Assembly (NCBI GenBank): GCA_964615445.1
Contig: CAZTOK010000027.1
Location: forward strand, 1-18,103
Direction of reading: 5' to 3'
DNA: 18,103 nt
Origin: JALRBM01 sp964615445
GTDB taxonomy: Bacteria; Patescibacteriota; Saccharimonadia; Saccharimonadales; Saccharimonadaceae
In this document: positions 6,736-13,096 of the stretch, in pieces
Numbering within the stretch: position 1 is the first letter of the stretch
How the letters are laid out: each line of letters starts with the position of its first letter
Program-made: the position numbers and the translations under genes
Notes under the pieces: generated by a model
The model's database searches: none
The model's input: the letters and a program-made list of their open reading frames with translations, nothing else
Told to the model about the DNA's origin: nothing

Positions 6736-7299
6736 ATGACAGTGGAGAGAATATATACACCTCGTCCCAAGACAACCATTCGCGGCGAATTTTCAGTAAC
6801 ACCGCAGGTAAAAGATATTGTTAATAGGCTCCAACGTACTCCGTCGGAACTTCACTTTTATACTACCGCGCAGCAAACATTGTATGCCGATGAATATCAC
6901 GGGACACTTGTGGAGGCTCACCGGTTTATTGCCAACCGACACATAAAAGAGTTGGGTAAGCGTTCATTAACGCTCATGCGAATTTGTGACATTCGAGATG
7001 ATCGCCGAGTAGTGCTTCAGGTTACCCGCGGGGAAGACCAAAGTATTCTTGACGCCATATCGGCGTATGTTGTTGGTGATCATCCTCGCCCTGATTTTCC
7101 GCATCATCTTATTTACACCGATTTACAGCCTCAGAGTCTTATACAAGATGAAGTTGAGCTGGAGCTTATTAAAGCAGAGTTTGCGTCTCGTGCTCGCCAT
7201 CCTTCTCGAGCCATGCGTACGATTGGTGCGCAAATTGTCACACAAGACTTTCCGCGATATTTTCGCAGGAGTCCCATGTTGCTCGCCGATGATGAGTAG
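6736..7299 (+). CDS. Hypothetical protein, 187 residues
   Basis: I do not recognise this protein. It is soluble, rich in Arg, His and Asp, with no signal peptide or membrane segment. The middle (residues 55-100) alternates YHGTLVEAHRFIANRHIKEL and LTLMRICDIRDDRRVVLQVTRGED, suggesting a mixed alpha/beta fold; the C-terminus is basic (RHPSRAMRT, FPRYFRRSP) before an acidic end. The ATG at 6736 is 6 bases after a CATAAT box and lacks a Shine-Dalgarno, fitting a leaderless mRNA. The hisS leader promoter lies in its last codons. Nucleic-acid binding is possible from the charge pattern but is not supported by a motif. Confidence 0.75.
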   Translation: MTVERIYTPRPKTTIRGEFSVTPQVKDIVNRLQRTPSELHFYTTAQQTLYADEYHGTLVEAHRFIANRHIKELGKRSLTLMRICDIRDDRRVVLQVTRGEDQSILDAISAYVVGDHPRPDFPHHLIYTDLQPQSLIQDEVELELIKAEFASRARHPSRAMRTIGAQIVTQDFPRYFRRSPMLLADDE

Positions 7300-7307
7300 G
7301 GTACTAT
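7279..7307 (+). promoter_or_regulatory. Promoter of the hisS leader
   Basis: TTGCTC (7279-7284), a 17-base spacer and TACTAT (7302-7307), overlapping TATAAA at 7305-7310. The expected start of transcription is at about 7314, which is the ATG of the leader peptide. The promoter overlaps the 3' end of the preceding gene. Confidence 0.5.
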
Positions 7308-7313
7308 AAATCT

Positions 7314-7355
7314 ATGAACAGCACTATCCATCATCTTCATATATTGCCGAAGTAG
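7314..7355 (+). CDS. Putative histidine leader peptide of hisS (13 residues)
   Basis: The short frame ATG...TAG encodes MNSTIHHLHILPK, with three His codons (CAT at 7329-7331, 7332-7334 and 7338-7340) out of 13. It lies directly upstream of hisS, behind a promoter whose predicted start is the leader ATG, and is followed 24 bases later by a terminator hairpin. Its last three codons (CCG AAG TAG) form part of the segment that can pair with the terminator's 3' half. This is the classic arrangement of a ribosome-mediated attenuator. The reading is from sequence only; expression is inferred. Confidence 0.6.
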   Translation: MNSTIHHLHILPK

Positions 7356-7410
7356 ATCGGATAGTTTCTTATTACGAGTAAACGCCGTCCTACCTCGGCG
7401 TTTTAAATTT
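7346..7410 (+). promoter_or_regulatory. hisS transcription attenuator (terminator plus competing antiterminator)
   Basis: Terminator: AAACGCCG (7380-7387), 8-base loop, CGGCGTTT (7396-7403), then TAAATTT. Antiterminator: GCCGAAGTAG (7346-7355) pairs with CTACCTCGGC (7390-7399) in 9 of 10 positions, taking the loop and the 3' arm of the terminator. The two structures exclude each other. A ribosome finishing the leader peptide would cover 7346-7355 and allow termination; one stalled at the His codons would leave it free and allow read-through into hisS. Confidence 0.6.
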
Positions 7411-7435
7411 GAAGTAAACAATAAGAAAGAATACA

Positions 7436-8833
7436 ATGACCACTAAGAAAAGCTTATCCTTGCGAATTACAGAGAAAAATGAGACAATAACCCCAATGAG
7501 TACGCTATCATCACAGCCTTATAAGGGCACACGCGATTATTACCCAGCTGATAAACGAGTTCAGAATTATATTTTTGCTACATGGCGACGCATGGCGCGA
7601 CGTTTTGGGTATGAGGAGTATGGTGCACCAATGCTAGAGCCTTTAGAGGTGTATACCGCGAAGTCTGGCCAAGAACTTGCTACTGAGCAAACCTATACAT
7701 TTACCGACCGCGGTGATCGCGTGGTTGCTATTCGTCCTGAAATGACACCGAGTATTAGTCGTATGATTGCCGCAAAGCGTCAGGAATTGGCATATCCATC
7801 TCGGCTTTTCTCTATTGCAAATTTTATGCGTTACGAACGCCCACAACGGGGTCGTGAGCGTGAATTTTGGCAGTTAAATGCTGACATTTTTGGCGCAGAA
7901 GGAGCGCGACCAGAAGCGGAAATTATTTCGCTCGGTGCCGAACTTCTTAAAACCTTTGGTGCCACCGAAGGTATGTATGCTATTAAAGTAAACAATCGCA
8001 AAGTCATCAACTTTATGATGGCGCACTATTTGGGTCTTGACGCTGTGCAGGCCCAGCTGATGATTCGTTTGTTTGATCGTAAAGATAAAATTACGCATGA
8101 AGCCTTTCGTGACCAAGCTATCGATATTTTTGGCGAGAAAGAAGCTCCAGCGGGACTTGCAAAAATTTCGAAGCTTCTTCTTGCTAAAACGGTCGTCGAT
8201 TTACCTGAAGATATTCGTGAGAGCGATACGATCAAAGAGGTGAAAGAGCTTTTTGAACTGCTACAAAAAGCCGGCGTCAACAATGCTATTTTTGACATTA
8301 CACTTATGCGTGGTTTTGACTATTATACTGGTACCGTGTTTGAATTTTTCGATACCGATCCCGAGAATCGTCGTGCGCTTTTTGGTGGGGGTCGCTACGA
8401 TGGCTTGGTTGGTCTATTTGGCGCTGAGCCTATTTCTGCCGTTGGGTTTGCGCCAGGCTATACTATGACCGAACTTTTCCTTCGCTCACACAACCTGCTC
8501 CCAAAGCTTTCTTCGACCACAGAGGTATATATGGTGGTTCTTGGCAGTGCACTTGATGGTGCCTCTAAGCTCGCGACAAACTTACGCAGCGAAGGTGTGA
8601 ATGTTGAACTCGATAGCACTGGCCGTAAACTCGACAAGCAACTTAAAACGGCTATCAAAAAAGAAATTCCATTTATTGTATTTGTTGGGGATGATGAATT
8701 GAAGAGTGAAGTATACCCTTTTAAGGACACCGCTTCAAGCGAAGAGCAAAAGCTTAGCTTTGAACGCATTGTCACAAGTGTGAAAGATCGTCGTCGCCAA
8801 CACGTCGACGATCTAGATGATCTATTTGAATAA
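7436..8833 (+). CDS. hisS: Histidine--tRNA ligase
   Basis: HisRS charges tRNA-His with histidine in the cytosol. Of 465 residues, visible signatures are KGTRDYYP (30-37), class II motif 2 FMRYERPQRGREREFWQLNADIFG (130-153), the HisA signature LMRGFDYYTG (290-299), GGGRYDGL (317-324), and a C-terminal anticodon-binding domain from about 360. Motif 3 reads VGFAPGYTMTELFL, lacking the usual Arg (GxxxGLERL in most HisRS). The start is uncertain: ATG 7436 adds 20 residues not typical of the family, while ATG 7496 (MSTLSSQPYKGTRD) gives a normal N-terminus of 445 residues; neither has a strong Shine-Dalgarno. A His-codon leader and terminator precede the gene. It converges with the next gene, with only two bases between stops. 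Confidence 0.95.
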   Translation: MTTKKSLSLRITEKNETITPMSTLSSQPYKGTRDYYPADKRVQNYIFATWRRMARRFGYEEYGAPMLEPLEVYTAKSGQELATEQTYTFTDRGDRVVAIRPEMTPSISRMIAAKRQELAYPSRLFSIANFMRYERPQRGREREFWQLNADIFGAEGARPEAEIISLGAELLKTFGATEGMYAIKVNNRKVINFMMAHYLGLDAVQAQLMIRLFDRKDKITHEAFRDQAIDIFGEKEAPAGLAKISKLLLAKTVVDLPEDIRESDTIKEVKELFELLQKAGVNNAIFDITLMRGFDYYTGTVFEFFDTDPENRRALFGGGRYDGLVGLFGAEPISAVGFAPGYTMTELFLRSHNLLPKLSSTTEVYMVVLGSALDGASKLATNLRSEGVNVELDSTGRKLDKQLKTAIKKEIPFIVFVGDDELKSEVYPFKDTASSEEQKLSFERIVTSVKDRRRQHVDDLDDLFE

Positions 8834-8835
8834 AA

Positions 8836-9717
8836 TCACTGATCGTTCTGCTCTGCTAAAATGATATCCATAACGTTTCTTGGAATGTGAAGATAAGGTT
8901 TTCCTTCGCGGTCAAATCCGTGAAACTCGCCGTTTAAAAATGCCTGTGGATGGTTAGTGAGGAGTATTTTTGCACGCTCTGTCATGTTATGAATCATATA
9001 AGGATCACTGCGGTCGTGCTTAAGTGCTCGAGCGCCCATGGCTTGGACATCTCGTTTTGGATATGCCATCAGCTCGTTCCATTGCCACCCATTGACGTCG
9101 TAGCGTTGAATGTAGAGGGCATTATGTCCTCCGATAGGGCTTTCGGCAATGGCATTTTCATAAAGAAATGTGCCATTTTGGTCGTGAACTTGAAGAATAA
9201 GCATGATATATTCATCGGGAACTTCTTCCGTCTCACCCTTAATACTACGCCGTCTGGTACGTAGGCCTTTAACGTAATAAGTGTAGTCGGGACCCCACCA
9301 TTGACGAAGGTTCTCTAAAATTCGCAGCCTCTCTAAATCAATATAGGGCTGGCTATTTAACTGTTCATGCTGCTTTGATTGAACAATGTCCCTCGTATGA
9401 TTCTCTAACTCACCTGGTGGAAGCAGTGCCCAATTAAGCTGTTCTGGTTGCTCTAATGGTAATTGTTCTGCGCTAGGGTGTGCTCCAAGAGCGTATTCCA
9501 AAGCGGCACTGATCTGTGGGTTAAAGTTGACCGATGAGGCAAACCGTAAAAGTCGTTGACGATAAAGTTGTACTTTCCCTATGACTTTCATCGGATCGAG
9601 TGCGATTTCTATTTGTCTTAATAGTTCTGCGCGCGTACAGACATTTACAGCGGACGAGGCATTATTATCGCCCAATTCGCTGAGTTGTCTGCGTAGCTGA
9701 CGAGGCTGGTTAATCAA
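8836..9717 (-). CDS. Hypothetical protein, C-terminal part of a probably frameshifted gene
   Basis: The open frame from a TTG at 9717 encodes 293 residues of unknown family, soluble and rich in Arg/Gln; the second half (LRQWWGPDYTYYVKGLRTRRRSIKG, YIMLILQVHDQNGTFLYENA, NGWQWNELMAYPKRDVQAMG) looks like a beta-rich domain. The TTG has no Shine-Dalgarno and is not a credible start: the same frame stays open upstream to 9909 and those 64 codons read as normal protein (for example NDVEHYLINGYFATLLSGKA), but without any ATG or GTG. The upstream gene ends in a different frame at 9857. The simplest reading is one gene of about 500 codons (10360 to 8836) with a one-base insertion or two-base deletion between 9857 and 9909. 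Confidence 0.6.
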   Translation of the reverse strand: MINQPRQLRRQLSELGDNNASSAVNVCTRAELLRQIEIALDPMKVIGKVQLYRQRLLRFASSVNFNPQISAALEYALGAHPSAEQLPLEQPEQLNWALLPPGELENHTRDIVQSKQHEQLNSQPYIDLERLRILENLRQWWGPDYTYYVKGLRTRRRSIKGETEEVPDEYIMLILQVHDQNGTFLYENAIAESPIGGHNALYIQRYDVNGWQWNELMAYPKRDVQAMGARALKHDRSDPYMIHNMTERAKILLTNHPQAFLNGEFHGFDREGKPYLHIPRNVMDIILAEQNDQ

Positions 9718-9856
9718 GGTGTTGTTTACGAAGTCGATGACAGAATATTCCTTGGTAAGTTTACCGAGTGCTGAGTGTGCGGCGTCATGAAATACTCTAT
9801 AGGCACTTGCTTTTCCCGACAGAAGCGTGGCGAAGTAGCCATTTATAAGATAATGC

Positions 9857-9909
9857 TCAACATCGTTCAGATTCCATATTATACGTAGATTCTTCTTGCA
9901 GTACCGAGG
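9857..9909 (-). other. Apparent frameshift junction between the two parts of one orphan gene
   Basis: Upstream frame runs to TGA at 9859-9857; the downstream frame, offset by +1, is open from 9909 with no start codon until TTG 9717. Moving from the first to the second frame anywhere in this 53-base window, for instance by removing one G of ATGGAAT, joins both into a single long protein. It may be a real mutation, an assembly error or a programmed +1 shift. Confidence 0.6.
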
Positions 9910-10360
9910 CTATACCTCTTGAATAATCTTCGCAATTAGATCGTTTCGAAAGTGAGCTAATAGCGCTTTCTGCGAAAGGGAGACTAAGATCTGGCTCCTC
10001 GTCGAGTTCGATAAAAAGTTTAAACAATTCATGTAGAGCTATTAATTTATCAAAAATAAGCAACGAACCGAGTTCGTCGGTAAATATTTCATTAAATTCC
10101 GGCGACACCTCTTGCTTGTTAAGAGCGCGTTGAAGAGTAAGTTTATAGAGGTTATAGTTATCTTGTACGCGCGAGGGTAAGTTGCGCCTTGGATCCTGTT
10201 CGTCATCGTCGAGTTGGGCAAATGCGATGTCGATATGTCCTAGAACTCCAGGAGAATAATGCTCAATCTTTTTAGCGCCTTCAAGTCTCTGAAGCATTTC
10301 CGTGGGCAAAAGAAGATTAAGTGAAGGATCTTGCGAAGGGAAGTAATCATAATTTGGCAT
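9857..10360 (-). CDS. Hypothetical protein, N-terminal part of a probably frameshifted gene
   Basis: A 167-residue frame starting MPNYDYFPSQDPSLNLLLPTEM, unknown family, acidic and helical (DELGSLLIFDKLIALHELFKLFIELDEEPDL at about 100-130). ATG 10360 is preferred over ATG 10372 because a TATCAT box lies 10 bases before it, behind a TTGCCA -35; no Shine-Dalgarno is present. The last few residues before the stop are probably out of frame relative to the ancestral gene, which continues in the next frame through to 8836. It is divergent from trigger factor. Confidence 0.6.
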   Translation of the reverse strand: MPNYDYFPSQDPSLNLLLPTEMLQRLEGAKKIEHYSPGVLGHIDIAFAQLDDDEQDPRRNLPSRVQDNYNLYKLTLQRALNKQEVSPEFNEIFTDELGSLLIFDKLIALHELFKLFIELDEEPDLSLPFAESAISSLSKRSNCEDYSRGIASVLQEESTYNMESERC

Positions 10361-10370
10361 ACAAAATAGC

Positions 10371-10400
10371 ATGATACGCTGGTTGGTTTTATTTTGGCAA
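10371..10400 (-). promoter_or_regulatory. Promoter of the frameshifted orphan gene
   Basis: On the minus strand TTGCCA (10400-10395, five of six consensus bases), an 18-base spacer and TATCAT (10376-10371). The ATG at 10360 follows after 10 bases. It is divergent from the trigger factor promoter. Confidence 0.6.
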
Positions 10401-10411
10401 GTCTTACACCC

Positions 10412-10440
10412 TGGCGACTTAAACCCACATCTGTTATACT
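10412..10440 (+). promoter_or_regulatory. Promoter of tig (near-leaderless)
   Basis: TATACT at 10435-10440 with extended TGT (10432-10434); a weak -35-like TGGCGA (10412-10417) is 17 bases upstream. The ATG lies 9 bases after the -10, leaving at most a few bases of leader. Confidence 0.55.
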
Positions 10441-10449
10441 CTGGTAAGT

Positions 10450-11736
10450 ATGAAGACGACAGTAAAACACCTATCAGATACCAAGGTTGAGCTGACTATC
10501 AGCCTCGACAAAGATGATCTTAAAGCGGCCGAGCAAGTGGCACTTACCAAACTTGCCAAAAATGTAAAAGTTCCGGGTTTTCGAAAGGGCAATGTACCAG
10601 CGAGTGTTGCCGCAAAGCACGTTGACTCACAATTGCTTTCTGAGCAAACGCTCGAAGACGCTCTTTCAAAAGCAGTAGCCGAAAGCTATATGAATGAAGA
10701 TATTCAGGCGCTTGATCGTCCTGCGGTAGAAATTAAAAAATACGTGCCAGGTAGCGAGTTAGAATTTACAGCTGAAGCTGAGATTTTACCAAAGGTAACA
10801 CTCGGCGATTACAAAGGTTTGAAAGTGGCAAAAAAGAAGGTGAGTGTTACTTCAAAAGAAGTCGATGAGATTATTGAGCGCATGCGCACTGGCCTTGCTG
10901 AAAAGAAGGAAGTCGAGCGTCCAGCCAAAGACGGTGATGAAGTAAAGATTGATTTTGTAGGTAAAAAAGACGGCGTCGCATTTGACGGCGGCACAGCCAC
11001 GGATTACGACCTGACTCTTGGCAGCCATTCATTTATTCCTGGGTTTGAAGAGGGAATTGTAGGAAAGAAGGTTGGCGAAACGTTTGACCTTAATCTTAAT
11101 TTTCCAAAAGAGTACCACGTCGCCGACCTAAAAGGTGCGAGGGTCACCTTTACAACCACGCTAAAAGCCATTAAAGAGATCATCCTTCCAAAAGTTGATG
11201 ATGAATTCGCGGCTAAAGCTGGTCCATTTAAAACAGCGCAGGAATTAAAGGACGACATTAAGCGTGAGCTTACGGCTCAAAAAGAGCGTGAGGCAAATGA
11301 GGCGCTAAAAGACGACCTTGTAAAAGAACTTGTAAACGTAAGTACCGTTCCAGTTCCAGAGGTGCTTCTGCGCGACCAGGTTGAGTCGATCGAGCGCGAT
11401 ATGACACAAAACTTGATATATCAGGGTCTAACACTTGAGCAATACCTTGATAGTAAGAACTTTGAAAGCAAAGAAAAATGGCTTGAAACCGAAGTTTATG
11501 ATGCTGCCAAAAAGCGTGTTCAGGCTGGCCTCGCACTTGCAGAGCTAAGTAAAAAAGAGAAGATAGAGGCAACGACAAAAGAACTTGACGACCATGTGGA
11601 GCGTTATAAAAAAGAGTACGCAAACAACTTCAAAATGGTAGAGCAGTTCAGTACCCTAGAAGCGCGTCGCGATATTGCGAATCGTCTTCTGACGGAAAAA
11701 ACCGTTGACCGTTTGGTTGAGCTCAATACTAAATAA
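10450..11736 (+). CDS. tig: Trigger factor (ribosome-associated chaperone / peptidyl-prolyl isomerase)
   Basis: Trigger factor binds the ribosome beside the exit tunnel and shields nascent chains. The 428-residue protein is of normal length and has all three domains: the N-terminal ribosome-binding domain with the signature GFRKGNVP (43-50), an FKBP-type isomerase domain at about 161-242 (DGDEVKIDFVGKKDGVAFDGG..., FIPGFEEGIVGKKVGE) and the long helical C-terminal substrate-cradle domain. It is Lys/Glu-rich and cytosolic. Start ATG 10450 is fixed by the N-terminal alignment to the family and the TATACT nine bases upstream; there is no proper Shine-Dalgarno. A bidirectional terminator follows. 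Together with clpP 2 kb downstream it forms a small proteostasis neighbourhood, although in many bacteria tig and clpP are directly adjacent. Confidence 0.97.
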   Translation: MKTTVKHLSDTKVELTISLDKDDLKAAEQVALTKLAKNVKVPGFRKGNVPASVAAKHVDSQLLSEQTLEDALSKAVAESYMNEDIQALDRPAVEIKKYVPGSELEFTAEAEILPKVTLGDYKGLKVAKKKVSVTSKEVDEIIERMRTGLAEKKEVERPAKDGDEVKIDFVGKKDGVAFDGGTATDYDLTLGSHSFIPGFEEGIVGKKVGETFDLNLNFPKEYHVADLKGARVTFTTTLKAIKEIILPKVDDEFAAKAGPFKTAQELKDDIKRELTAQKEREANEALKDDLVKELVNVSTVPVPEVLLRDQVESIERDMTQNLIYQGLTLEQYLDSKNFESKEKWLETEVYDAAKKRVQAGLALAELSKKEKIEATTKELDDHVERYKKEYANNFKMVEQFSTLEARRDIANRLLTEKTVDRLVELNTK

Positions 11737-11758
11737 TAAAGCCCCAATCTAAATCTAT

Positions 11759-11793
11759 ATGAAAAGTCCCGCCGCAATGACGGGACTTTTCAT
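11759..11793. terminator. Bidirectional terminator between tig and orphan family B member 1
   Basis: ATGAAAAGTCCCG (11759-11771), 9-base loop and CGGGACTTTTCAT (11781-11793) form a 13-bp perfect stem whose outer part is A-rich on one side and T-rich on the other, so both strands show a GC core followed by TTTTCAT. It serves the two convergent genes. Confidence 0.85.
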
Positions 11794-11815
11794 TAAGCGT
11801 CAAAGTGGCGGGTCA

Positions 11816-12334
11816 TTAGCAATAGAGAAAAAGCTGACATTCTGGCGTGATGCACGCTGCGTACACCTGCTGAGAAATAGCTCTCCATTGTTGGTCTTCA
11901 GTGTAGCCCTCAATTCGGACAATCGCATGCCGGAACACAAGGTGATGGAGTGTGTCACCCTCACGGTCTGGAAGCAGCAGGAGTCTCATGGCTTCTGATT
12001 CATCGAGACGAACAAAGACAGAATGCGGTTCCACGATCTCGTTAAAACTCTCAACGCCGAAGTCTACTGATACGAATCTTGCTCGTTGTACCAAGCTTAT
12101 GCCGGCTATAGCGCATCTGGCATCGAGAGGAGACGGTGCGAGAATCCTCTCCTCAATGAGCGGAAAGGTCCGACGAAAAAGAGCATCGACCTGCACGGGT
12201 GAGTAATTCGAGGGTCGTAGTTCTTCGCCTTCAGGCCCAAATAGGCATACGGCTCGTTGGACGTTTTCATCGGAAAGCGGGTTGATAGTTGTCAAAGTCC
12301 TGCCGTGACTATTAAAAGTAAAGGGCCACCGCAT
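11816..12334 (-). CDS. Orphan tandem paralogue family B, member 1
   Basis: A 172-residue protein of unknown function, one of three tandem paralogues. The family signature is NPLSDENVQRAVCLFG (18-33 here), followed by a variable loop, a helical segment, and a central strand-rich region ending with a conserved C-terminal pattern TPE-Q-FL. The start at 12334 is chosen because AGGGAG lies 6 bases upstream and the resulting N-terminus matches the paralogues in length; a longer frame to 12397 begins inside the -35 box. No signal peptide or membrane segment. It has its own promoter and shares a terminator with tig. It is the most diverged of the three in the middle region. Confidence 0.78.
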   Translation of the reverse strand: MRWPFTFNSHGRTLTTINPLSDENVQRAVCLFGPEGEELRPSNYSPVQVDALFRRTFPLIEERILAPSPLDARCAIAGISLVQRARFVSVDFGVESFNEIVEPHSVFVRLDESEAMRLLLLPDREGDTLHHLVFRHAIVRIEGYTEDQQWRAISQQVYAACITPECQLFLYC

Positions 12335-12368
12335 CTCGAACTCCCTTCGCATGACGAACGTCCTACTT

Positions 12369-12397
12369 GTAATACCAGCCAGCTTACCAAATGTCAA
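12369..12397 (-). promoter_or_regulatory. Promoter of family B member 1
   Basis: A perfect TTGACA (12397-12392), 17-base spacer and TATTAC (12374-12369) on the minus strand. Members 2 and 3 have equivalent TTGACA promoters. Confidence 0.7.
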
Positions 12398-12415
12398 TAC
12401 GATACTATGAGAAAC

Positions 12416-12451
12416 CCCGCCTGAGACGGGGTTCTCGCCGTCTCAGGCGGG
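12416..12451 (-). terminator. Terminator after family B member 2
   Basis: CCCGCCTGAGACGG and its complement form a perfect 14-bp stem (12416-12429 with 12438-12451) around an 8-base loop. On the minus strand it begins 3 bases after the stop codon of member 2 and is followed by GTTTCTC, a modest U-rich tail. Confidence 0.75.
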
Positions 12452-12454
12452 TTG

Positions 12455-12982
12455 TTAGCCTAGGATGAATTGTTGCAATGGTGTGACATGGATATGGCGA
12501 ACCGGCAGAGTATAATCAAAACTGCCACCGTTAGTAGCCCAACCCATTACACGCAGATTTACTTGCGTAAGTGTTAAATTGCACATGCCATCATCTGGTC
12601 TGACCGTAAGTTCGACACCTCCTCCATCTTTACCCTGGTAGACGATAGCGACATGCGGGCGAGAAACTTTGTCGAGCTCTTTGGCATACTCAAACCTCAT
12701 GTGTCCGTGAAGTGGTTGGTCGAGATTGAATGCCAACCCAACGAGCATGAAAGGCTGATCCGGATCGGAAGGCGTTCGAGCCAGCTCTTGTAGCCATCCG
12801 TGATGTTCTATAAAGAACGCATGCATCTGAGCGGGTGAAGAGTCTGACGGCCATTGCTGTTGCTGCTGCCGTTGCCCCGCTGCATTCAGGTACGGTACGC
12901 TGTAAAGGCAGACTGCACGCTGTACATTCTCATCGGTAAGCGGGTGGATGTTCGGGGTATTGTATCGATCAAAGATTCCCAC
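12455..12982 (-). CDS. Orphan tandem paralogue family B, member 2
   Basis: A 175-residue paralogue. It carries HPLTDENVQRAVCLYS at about 13-28, then a Gln run (QRQQQQQW, residues 37-44), SSPAQMHAFFIEHH (matching YSPVQVDALFRR of member 1), a strand-rich middle with VRPDDGMCNLTLTQVNLRVMGW (compare PRPDDLYDLIFSQVILGVKGW in member 3) and the ending VTPLQQFILG. The start is a GTG at 12982 with AGGGAG five bases upstream; no ATG competes. It has its own TTGACA promoter and a strong terminator. Cytosolic by appearance; function unknown. Confidence 0.8.
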   Translation of the reverse strand: MGIFDRYNTPNIHPLTDENVQRAVCLYSVPYLNAAGQRQQQQQWPSDSSPAQMHAFFIEHHGWLQELARTPSDPDQPFMLVGLAFNLDQPLHGHMRFEYAKELDKVSRPHVAIVYQGKDGGGVELTVRPDDGMCNLTLTQVNLRVMGWATNGGSFDYTLPVRHIHVTPLQQFILG

Positions 12983-13016
12983 AACTTCTCCCTACTAGGT
13001 GGGTGGTGTCATATTT

Positions 13017-13046
13017 GTAATAACATGCTTACTACTCTCATGTCAA
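13017..13046 (-). promoter_or_regulatory. Promoter of family B member 2 with overlapping inverted repeat
   Basis: TTGACA (13046-13041), 18-base spacer, TATTAC (13022-13017). The -35 sits inside an inverted repeat with 8-base arms TCTCATGT/ACATGAGA (13036-13043 and 13046-13053), a possible operator. Confidence 0.65.
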
Positions 13047-13048
13047 CA

Positions 13049-13096
13049 TGAGAAAGCCCCGCTTTAGAAGCGAGGTTTCTCACTAGAAAAGCGGGG
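13049..13096 (-). terminator. Terminator region after family B member 3, two alternative hairpins
   Basis: CCCCGCTTT (13057-13065) pairs with AAAGCGGGG (13088-13096). Alternatively TGAGAAA (13049-13055) pairs with TTTCTCA (13076-13082) around an inner CGCTT/AAGCG hairpin (13060-13072). Both lie directly after the member 3 stop on the minus strand, with a CTTTCTC tail. Confidence 0.55.

Noticed and set aside
7356..7436. T-box riboswitch upstream of hisS
   Set aside because: The leader is only about 120 bases, with no T-box consensus or specifier stem; the His-codon peptide and paired alternatives explain it better.
8785..8814. 9-bp inverted repeat AGATCGTCG/CGACGATCT near the hisS 3' end as a terminator
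   Set aside because: It lies inside the coding sequence, has a 12-base loop and no T-tract, and the Arg/Asp-rich C-terminal codons can produce it by chance.
9845..9870. Programmed +1 frameshift like prfB at the junction of the split orphan gene
   Set aside because: No CTT-TGA-C type slip site and no internal SD-like spacing stimulator; the codon before TGA (TGT) re-pairs poorly in +1. An indel is the simpler account.
11759..11998. 79-codon plus-strand frame after tig
   Set aside because: Its start lies in the bidirectional terminator hairpin and it runs antisense to family B member 1; no ribosome-binding site.
12854..12876. CAG/CTG-like simple repeat in family B member 2
   Set aside because: It is just a short Gln run (CAGCAACAGCAACAG-type codons on the minus strand), too short to be a repeat array; no CRISPR-like repeats with spacers occur anywhere in the window.
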